NCBI GenBank assembly: GCA_964623915.1
Contig: CAZUVQ010000054.1
Location: 1-12,712, forward strand
Direction of reading: 5' to 3'
Length of the DNA: 12,712 nt
DNA from: CAZUVQ01 sp964623915
GTDB taxonomy: Bacteria; Bacillota; Clostridia; UMGS1883; UMGS1540
Part shown: positions 7,803 to 12,712 of the stretch, piece by piece
How the letters are laid out: the number at the start of each line of letters is the position of its first letter
Position numbering within the stretch: the stretch's first letter is position 1
Made by a program: the position numbers and the translations under genes
Notes under the pieces: generated by a model
Seen by the model: only the letters and a program-made list of their open reading frames with translations
What the model was told of the DNA's origin: nothing
Database searches by the model: none

Positions 7803-8087
7803 TTATTCCGGCTGCGCTTGGGGAACTGCTGCCTCGCAGCTTGCCTCGTATGCAGCAATAATAGAACTCTGTAGTTTCTCGCGCATAGCGACGTTGATAG
7901 GATGTGCTATATCCTTAAAATCGCCGTCCGGAGTTTTCCTGCTGGGCATAGCAATAAATACCTTTTCTTGACCCTCGATTACTTTTATGTCATGAACTAC
8001 AAGTGCATCATCAAACGTCACTGATACCACAGCCTTCATCTTACCTTCAGAGTTCATCCGTCTGATACGAATATCCGTGATTTCCAT
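7803..8087 (-). CDS. spoVG: SpoVG family septation/sporulation regulator
   Basis: This 94-residue protein matches SpoVG along its length: MEITDIRIRRMNSEGKMKAV, SVTFDDALVVHDIKVIEG, then VFIAMPSRKTPDGDFKDIAHPIN, the most conserved block. SpoVG is a small nucleic-acid-binding protein that affects asymmetric septation, spore cortex and many other genes; its RNA and DNA binding is documented in several bacteria. The short C-terminal tail rich in Ala, Gln and Pro is typical of the variable end. The ATG at 8087 has GGGAGG ten bases upstream. It is divergent from murC and has its own promoter (8180-8152) and a leader of about 58 bases containing a hairpin. It is followed by a terminator and then prs. 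The genes often found nearby, purR and glmU, are missing. Confidence 0.96.
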   Translation of the reverse strand: MEITDIRIRRMNSEGKMKAVVSVTFDDALVVHDIKVIEGQEKVFIAMPSRKTPDGDFKDIAHPINVAMREKLQSSIIAAYEASCEAAVPQAQPE

Positions 8088-8115
8088 GTTATTAACGCCT
8101 CCCTGTGTATGTATT

Positions 8116-8131
8116 GCCTATGTCCATAGGC
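8116..8131 (-). promoter_or_regulatory. Perfect hairpin in the spoVG leader
   Basis: The leader contains GCCTATGGACATAGGC, 7-bp arms around two bases, about 28 bases before the spoVG start codon and about 12 bases from its GGGAGG. It could be an operator or an RNA element. No T run follows, so it is not a terminator. Confidence 0.6.
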
Positions 8132-8151
8132 TAACCCATTCTTATATTTTC

Positions 8152-8180
8152 ATTCTATCAAAGAATTATAAGAATTTCAA
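8152..8180 (-). promoter_or_regulatory. Promoter of spoVG, sigma-A type with extended -10
   Basis: On the minus strand TTGAAA (8180-8175), a 17-base spacer and TAGAAT (8157-8152) with a TGA extension form a good vegetative promoter, starting near 8145. In Bacillus subtilis spoVG uses sigma H. The GAAT in the -10 recalls that consensus, but I do not find a matching AGGA-type -35 at the right distance, so I favour sigma A. Confidence 0.7.
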
Positions 8181-8211
8181 GTTTTTTTTTAAATAACTAT
8201 AGGAATTTCAA
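8160..8211. repeat. Pair of 21-bp direct repeats between spoVG and murC
   Basis: Segments 8160-8180 and 8191-8211 match at 18 of 21 bases and share AGGAATTTCAA or AAGAATTTCAA ends. They are offset by 31 bp, about three helical turns. The first covers the spoVG -35 and the second lies where the murC -35 should be, so one protein could act at both divergent promoters. The region is AT-rich, which weakens the case. Confidence 0.55.
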
Positions 8212-8228
8212 AAATAATGGTGTATAAT
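8200..8228 (+). promoter_or_regulatory. Probable murC promoter
   Basis: A consensus -10 TATAAT at 8223-8228 lies about 50 bases before the murC start. The -35 region (TAGGAA at 8200-8205, 17-base spacing) matches the consensus at only three of six bases, so activity may need an activator or be moderate. Confidence 0.5.
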
Positions 8229-8280
8229 ATATATTAGATAGTTATGGATTGTTTTGTTTTCATCGAAAGGAAGTAGTTTT

Positions 8281-9657
8281 TTGAACAGTTTTAATATAAG
8301 CAGCCTGCCCCGTGGAGGAAGCATATATTTCATGGGAATAGGTGGTATCAGCATGAGCGGTCTTGCTGAAATTTTAATTGACCGTGGGTTTTTTGTTTTT
8401 GGTTCAGATACAAATGAATCCCATCTTGTAAGTCACCTCAGGTCTTTGGGTGCTAAGATTAACATAGGGCAAAAAAAAGAAAATATTGACAGGCAGTTTG
8501 ATCTTATAGTATATACATCAGCAATTAAACCTGATAATGAGGAATATAAGGCTGCAATAAAAAGTGGGGCCCCTGTTATTGACCGCGCGGCATTATTGGG
8601 AGCCGTAATGAAAGCATACAAATATTCTGTTGCGGTTGCGGGAACTCATGGAAAAACAACAACAACATCTATGCTTACTCATGTACTGTTGGCCTGTGGC
8701 TGTGACCCTACAGTTTCCTTAGGCGGTGAGCTTGCTTCAATTGGCGGAAATATACGTGTAGGTAAAAGTGAATATTTTGTATGTGAAGCCTGCGAATATC
8801 ATCAGAGCTTTCTGAAGTTTTTCCCCTTTATCAGTGTTGTTTTAAATGTAGAAGAGGATCATCTTGATTATTTCAGAGATCTTAGTCATATCATAGAAAC
8901 CTTTCGCAGTTTTGCATCGCTTCCTCCTGAGGACGGTGCGGTTGTAGCAAATTTTGATGATGAGAATGTTCGCAAAGCTGTAAAGGGTGCAAATTGCAGT
9001 GTAATCACATGCTCAAAAGAAGGAAAAGCAGATTATTTTGCAGATAATATTTCATTTAACTGCATGGGATACGGTGAATTTGACATATTTGAATTCGGAA
9101 AACTGCTTGGCAGAGTCAGGCTATCTGTCGCAGGTGCACATAATGTTTTGAATGCTACGTGTGCTGTTGCAACTGCAAGGTATTTAGGCTTGCCATTTTC
9201 GTCTATTGCAAAAGGTCTTGTAGCTTATACGGGAGTTTCCAGAAGGTTTGAAAAAAAAGGTGAGAAAAACGGGGTATTGGTTATTGATGACTACGCTCAT
9301 CACCCCACAGAAATAGAGGCAACATTAAAAACGGCAAAAGGACTTGATGTAAAGGATATCTATTGTGTATTTCAGCCGCACACATATACAAGAACAAAAT
9401 CTCTTTATGCCGATTTTGTAACGGCACTTTCTTGCAGTGTTAAGCCTGTTATTATAGATATTTATGCGGCAAGGGAAAAGGATACAGGTATTGTAAGCTC
9501 ACGTGAGCTTGCTTGTGCAATAGAAGGAGCTGTTTATATTGACAGCTTTGAGAAGTGTGCCGAATATCTTAGGCAAAACACGAAGCAGGGAGATCTTATA
9601 ATTACAATGGGTGCAGGTGATGTATATAAGATTGGGGAAATGTTTCTGGATATTTAG
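8281..9657 (+). CDS. murC: UDP-N-acetylmuramate--L-alanine ligase (MurC)
   Basis: MurC adds L-alanine to UDP-N-acetylmuramic acid using ATP, the first amino acid step of the peptidoglycan stem peptide, in the cytoplasm. The 458-residue protein fits the family length. It shows the N-terminal nucleotide-sugar domain motif MGIGGISMSGLAEIL (from residue 18), GSD, the P-loop GTHGKTTTTSM (121-131), EACEYHQSFL, NVEEDHLDYF, GAHNVLNA, and the C-terminal DDYAHHPTEI (H340, H341), FQPHTYTRT and TMGAGDVYKIGE. The start is TTG at 8281, because AAAGGAAG at 8265-8272 is correctly spaced for it. The frame is open further to a TTG at 8254, but that would place the ribosome binding site inside the gene. It is divergent from spoVG and closely followed by a PfkB kinase whose ribosome binding site overlaps its stop codon. 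Confidence 0.97.
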   Translation: MNSFNISSLPRGGSIYFMGIGGISMSGLAEILIDRGFFVFGSDTNESHLVSHLRSLGAKINIGQKKENIDRQFDLIVYTSAIKPDNEEYKAAIKSGAPVIDRAALLGAVMKAYKYSVAVAGTHGKTTTTSMLTHVLLACGCDPTVSLGGELASIGGNIRVGKSEYFVCEACEYHQSFLKFFPFISVVLNVEEDHLDYFRDLSHIIETFRSFASLPPEDGAVVANFDDENVRKAVKGANCSVITCSKEGKADYFADNISFNCMGYGEFDIFEFGKLLGRVRLSVAGAHNVLNATCAVATARYLGLPFSSIAKGLVAYTGVSRRFEKKGEKNGVLVIDDYAHHPTEIEATLKTAKGLDVKDIYCVFQPHTYTRTKSLYADFVTALSCSVKPVIIDIYAAREKDTGIVSSRELACAIEGAVYIDSFEKCAEYLRQNTKQGDLIITMGAGDVYKIGEMFLDI

Positions 9658-9668
9658 GAGGTCTTTCA

Positions 9669-10628
9669 ATGAAAAAATTTAATGTTACAGCTTTAGGAGA
9701 AATACTGATTGATTTTACATTTGCAGGTATATCAGAGCAGGGCATGCGGCTTTTTGAACAAAACCCCGGCGGAGCTCCTGCAAATGTGTTAGCAGCCGTA
9801 AAAAAGCTTGGTGGAGAGGCGGCATTTATCGGAAAAGTTGGCGACGATATGCACGGTAAATTCCTGATTGAAACGATAAGGAAACATGGGATTTATGCAG
9901 ATTCTGTTATACAGGATACAAATGCTTTTACTACGTTGGCATTTGTATCACTTTCAAAAAGTGGGGACAGGAGTTTTTCCTTTGCACGAAAACCCGGTGC
10001 CGATACCTGCATTACAAAGGACGAGGTTGATGAAAATTTAATTTTAAACAGTTTCTTTTTTCACGTAGGTTCTTTGTCACTTACAGATGAGCCGGCAAAA
10101 AGTGCGACTTTGCACGCTTTAAAAGTTGCCTCGGAAAATGGTACATATATATCGTATGATCCAAACTACAGGGCGCCACTGTGGCAATCCCGTGAAAAAG
10201 CCATAAAAGAAATGCGCAGTATACTGCCCTTTGTTGATATTATTAGAATTTCAGATGAGGAAATCAATCTTTTAACCGATTGTCAAACACCGCAAGATGC
10301 CGCAGCAGAATTGCTCGGCAGGGGTATTTCCTGTGTGATAATCACCATGGGAGCTGATGGTGCCTATGTTGCAACAAATGAGGGTGAGATAAAGGTTGAC
10401 GCAATGGATGTTGAAGTTATAGATACAACTGGTGCGGGAGATTCTTTTATGGGAGCCTTTTTGTATATGGTATCAAATGAAGGAAAATCCCCAAAGCATA
10501 TAACAATAGCCGATGCAAAGAGATATGCCCTTTTCGCATCAAAGGTATCAGGGATATGCATATCGCGCCGTGGTGCAATAAATGCAATGCCCACATTGGA
10601 AGAAGTGAAATTAATAAGTGAAAATTAA
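9669..10628 (+). CDS. PfkB-family sugar kinase, probable fructokinase
   Basis: This 319-residue protein is a ribokinase/PfkB-fold kinase that phosphorylates a sugar with ATP. Visible motifs are GEILIDFTF at the N-terminus, the substrate glycines NPGGAPANVLAAVKKLG, GKVGDDMHGKFL, the middle YDPNYRAPLW, ISDEEINLLT, the ATP-site ITMGADGAYV, and the signature DTTGAGDSFMGAF with D258 as the likely catalytic base. GGAPANV together with DPNYR is typical of fructokinases (ScrK type), but the substrate cannot be fixed from sequence. The ATG at 9669 has TAGGAGG at 9655-9661, overlapping the murC stop; the gap is 11 bases, so the two genes are co-transcribed. No transporter or sugar regulator lies nearby, so the sugar source is unclear. 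A terminator follows. Confidence 0.9.
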   Translation: MKKFNVTALGEILIDFTFAGISEQGMRLFEQNPGGAPANVLAAVKKLGGEAAFIGKVGDDMHGKFLIETIRKHGIYADSVIQDTNAFTTLAFVSLSKSGDRSFSFARKPGADTCITKDEVDENLILNSFFFHVGSLSLTDEPAKSATLHALKVASENGTYISYDPNYRAPLWQSREKAIKEMRSILPFVDIIRISDEEINLLTDCQTPQDAAAELLGRGISCVIITMGADGAYVATNEGEIKVDAMDVEVIDTTGAGDSFMGAFLYMVSNEGKSPKHITIADAKRYALFASKVSGICISRRGAINAMPTLEEVKLISEN

Positions 10629-10673
10629 GCTTTGTGATATTGACATTAAAGATAGGGAGTAACATTACACCTT

Positions 10674-10707
10674 AAAAAACCGGCAGAAAATTCTGCCGGT
10701 TTTTTTT
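10674..10707 (+). terminator. Intrinsic terminator of the murC-kinase unit
   Basis: A 15-bp stem (10674-10688 with 10691-10705, core CCGGCAGAA/TTCTGCCGG) ends in a continuous T run to 10707. It lies about 45 bases past the kinase stop and separates it from the yunB unit. Confidence 0.93.
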
Positions 10708-10730
10708 GTATCACTATTTACGGCTTTTTG

Positions 10731-10738
10731 CATATTAT
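10731..10738 (+). promoter_or_regulatory. Possible sigma-E type -10 element before yunB
   Basis: CATATTAT fits the sigma-E -10 pattern CATA-Y-W-N-T, and yunB belongs to the sigma-E regulon in Bacillus subtilis. I cannot find a good -35 at the expected 14-15 base spacing, so this is weak. Confidence 0.3.
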
Positions 10739-10758
10739 TATTGTAAGGCGGTGATGTG

Positions 10759-11439
10759 ATGCGTAAATATCGTTACCGCCGCCACAGATGGGGATTGCCC
10801 TTATTTCTCATCATTGTGGCGGCATTGCTTTTTTACGGAATATCCTTATTTGAACACAAAGTACGTCCCACTATTGAATCAGTTGCTGAATCAAGAGCAA
10901 AAAGCGTAGCTACCCGTGCCATAGCTGATGCGGTGAATGATGTCATGGCAGACACGGGAACCAAGTACGATGACCTGATAATTTTCCAGAAAAATGCGGA
11001 CAACAATATCACCGCTGTTACTTCTAATATTATAGCAATAAACAGCCTGAAGTCAGTACTGACAACAGCGATAGAAAAAAGGATTTCAACCCTAAATGAT
11101 TTAACCGTCAAACTACCTTTAGGAAACTTTATGGGGCAGAGCTTGCTTTCAGGTATAGGGCCGAAAATCAATATACGCATGATACCTGTCGGATATACAG
11201 AAATAGGTGTTGAAAACCGCTTTTCTTCGGGAGGGATAAACCAGACGAAGCATGAAATATATCTTAATGTGAATTGCCGCGTGTCGGTTCTGTTGCCAAT
11301 TGCCACAAAAACTGCTTCAATCGTAACTCAAATACCCATTGCAGAAACAGTTATTGTCGGAATAGTACCTGACAGCTATACTCATGTAACAGGAACAGAA
11401 CAAAATCCTGAGGATAACGTATTGAATCTTATTAAATAA
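10759..11439 (+). CDS. yunB: YunB-like sporulation protein
   Basis: The 226-residue protein has a basic N-terminus (MRKYRYRRHRWG), one membrane segment at about residues 12-30 (GLPLFLIIVAALLFYGISLF with the preceding start) and an outside domain. The stretch after the helix, EHKVRPTIESVAESRAKSV, then ATRAIADAVNDVM, is typical of YunB, a mother-cell protein needed for normal spore formation in Bacillus subtilis whose biochemical role is unclear. Later blocks also fit: NIIAINSLKS, LTVKLPLGNFMGQSLLSGIGP, ENRFSSGGINQTKHEIYLNV and a C-terminal VPDSYTHV. The start is ATG 10759, preceded by AAGGCGGTGAT (10745-10755), a near-perfect match to the 16S tail; the GTG at 10756 is too close to it. It is followed after 15 bases by a peptidoglycan peptidase gene, so the two likely form a sporulation operon. 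Confidence 0.88.
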   Translation: MRKYRYRRHRWGLPLFLIIVAALLFYGISLFEHKVRPTIESVAESRAKSVATRAIADAVNDVMADTGTKYDDLIIFQKNADNNITAVTSNIIAINSLKSVLTTAIEKRISTLNDLTVKLPLGNFMGQSLLSGIGPKINIRMIPVGYTEIGVENRFSSGGINQTKHEIYLNVNCRVSVLLPIATKTASIVTQIPIAETVIVGIVPDSYTHVTGTEQNPEDNVLNLIK

Positions 11440-11454
11440 TAAGGAGGAATTTTT

Positions 11455-12712
11455 ATGGTAATGCTTGGTATTGGCAACAGAGGTGCATATGTTGAGCTTT
11501 TGCAGCTTGGCCTTTTCAGAAGCGGATATTTAGACAACATAGACGGCATTTTCGGCCCTAAAACAGAGGCGGCTTTGAGAAACTTTCAGAAAGACTTCGG
11601 ATTATCTCCGACAGGAAGAACAGATGACGCCACATGGAGATACATATATAATTACATAAGAGGATACGTAATGTATACGATAAGACAGGGAGATACATTC
11701 TGGAGCTTAGCCCAGAGGTATGGTACTTCAGCACGTGCCATTTCAACAGCAAACCCTGGTGTAGACTCGGCAGGGCTTCAGGTAGGTCAAACAATTGTAT
11801 TACCATTCGGATACAGAGTTGTGCCTTCAAATATTTCATACACATACATTTTAACATCACTTGTTACCGATGGGCTTGCTAAAAGATATCCGTTTATAAG
11901 AAAAGGACAGATAGGAACTTCGGTTATGGGGAATCAACTTATCAATATGATAATGGGAACAGGCGACAGAAAAGTTCTGATAAACGCATCCCATCATGCA
12001 AATGAGTGGATAACAACCCCGCTTGTGCTTACTTTCCTTGAAAGTTATGCTATGGCTTATTCACGGGCAGACAGGATAGGAGGAGAGGAAGCAGTGGATC
12101 TTTTTGAAGGTGCAACGCTTCATATGGTTCCTCTTGTAAACCCTGATGGGGTTGATCTTGTAAACGGTGTTGTAACCGGCACCTTTTTTGATGAAGCACA
12201 GAGAATAGCAAACAACTACCCATCAATCCCCTTCCCGTCAGGTTGGAAAGCAAATATTGTGGGGATTGATACAAACCTCAGTTACCCTGCTTTATGGGAA
12301 GACGCACGCAGAATAAAGTTTGAACAAGGGTTTACTTCACCAGCACCAAGAGATTATGTAGGTCCTTCTGTTTTGTCAGCGCAGGAAAGCCGTGCTATGT
12401 ATGATTATACAAACACAGAGGTATTTGACCTGACCTTATCATACCATACACAAGGCGCAGTTATCTTTTATAAGTTCCTTGACAAGGTACCGCCGCGCGG
12501 ACTTGAAATAGCTCAGGAATTTGCAAGAGTCAGCGGATATGACATATCTGATGTACCATATGAATCCTCATTTGCTGGGTATAAGGACTGGGTTATTCAG
12601 GATTACAATGTACCAAGCTACACAATAGAAGCCGGCCGCGGAATTAACCCCTTGCCATTATCGCAGTTTTTTGATATCTATGCGGATAATCTCGGGATTA
12701 TGACACAGGCGC
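11455..12712 (+). CDS. M14 family gamma-D-glutamyl-diamino acid endopeptidase with peptidoglycan-binding and LysM domains (partial, cut by right edge)
   Basis: The 419 residues present hold three domains: PG_binding_1 (about 5-65, GNRGAYVELLQLGLFRSGYL, DGIFGPKTEAALRNFQ), LysM (74-118, YTIRQGDTFWSLAQRYGTS to VGQTIVLPF) and an M14 zinc peptidase. The peptidase has SHHANEW (zinc ligands H181 and E184), PLVNPDGVDLVNG, SYHTQG (third zinc ligand H331) and YTIEAGRGINP (catalytic E392), so the active site is complete. Family members cleave the gamma-D-Glu to diaminopimelate bond in cell-wall peptides. The frame stays open to the window end; related enzymes are about this long, so little is missing. 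No signal peptide precedes the first domain, which fits related sporulation enzymes that stay in the cell or spore. The ATG at 11455 has AAGGAGGAA upstream, 15 bases after yunB. Confidence 0.93.
   Translation, partial: MVMLGIGNRGAYVELLQLGLFRSGYLDNIDGIFGPKTEAALRNFQKDFGLSPTGRTDDATWRYIYNYIRGYVMYTIRQGDTFWSLAQRYGTSARAISTANPGVDSAGLQVGQTIVLPFGYRVVPSNISYTYILTSLVTDGLAKRYPFIRKGQIGTSVMGNQLINMIMGTGDRKVLINASHHANEWITTPLVLTFLESYAMAYSRADRIGGEEAVDLFEGATLHMVPLVNPDGVDLVNGVVTGTFFDEAQRIANNYPSIPFPSGWKANIVGIDTNLSYPALWEDARRIKFEQGFTSPAPRDYVGPSVLSAQESRAMYDYTNTEVFDLTLSYHTQGAVIFYKFLDKVPPRGLEIAQEFARVSGYDISDVPYESSFAGYKDWVIQDYNVPSYTIEAGRGINPLPLSQFFDIYADNLGIMTQA

Noticed and set aside
8244..8276. Ten-codon upstream frame (ATG at 8244, stop at 8274) ending just before the murC TTG
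   Set aside because: It has no ribosome binding site, lies almost at the predicted transcription start, and its length is within chance.
10833..11306. 157-codon minus-strand frame opposite yunB
   Set aside because: The plus strand matches YunB throughout; the opposite frame has no family resemblance or start signals.

Overview
The window comes from a low-GC, endospore-forming Gram-positive bacterium of the Clostridia type; I cannot name a genus. The evidence is a PolC-type replicative polymerase, spoVG and a yunB-like sporulation gene, the non-mevalonate isoprenoid enzyme IspG, purine-rich GGAGG ribosome binding sites, and intrinsic terminators behind most transcription units. Base composition and style look even throughout. 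I see no insertion sequence, phage gene, integrase, CRISPR array, tRNA or rRNA.

Layout. Positions 1-455 (minus strand) hold a PadR-type regulator with a strong promoter and a perfect inverted repeat that looks like its own operator. It overlaps the first codons of a probable permease-prefix/HAAS-type membrane protein that runs off the left edge. Positions 480-6567 (minus strand) are one transcription unit: an extended -10 promoter, ispG, polC, a DUF554 membrane protein and an intrinsic terminator. Positions 6571-8180 (minus strand) carry spoVG and prs, each followed by a terminator, with an unusual long palindrome behind prs. From about 8200 the plus strand carries murC (TTG start) and a PfkB sugar kinase closely linked to it, ending in a strong terminator. 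From 10759 a second plus-strand unit carries yunB and a peptidoglycan-binding/LysM/M14 peptidase cut by the right edge just after its catalytic glutamate.

How the genes relate. Most are core functions: DNA replication (PolC), isoprenoid precursors (IspG), PRPP supply (Prs), cell-wall precursor synthesis (MurC) and sporulation or spore-wall work (SpoVG, YunB, M14 peptidase). The order is a shuffled version of two gene neighbourhoods known in Firmicutes, ispG-polC and murC-purR-spoVG-glmU-prs, with several usual partners missing.

I do not see a convincing undescribed system. The observations most worth checking are regulatory or structural: the PadR operator over its promoter, paired repeats at the divergent spoVG and murC promoters, a hairpin in the spoVG leader, a 20-residue insertion in Prs with an in-frame repeat, and the palindrome cluster behind prs.
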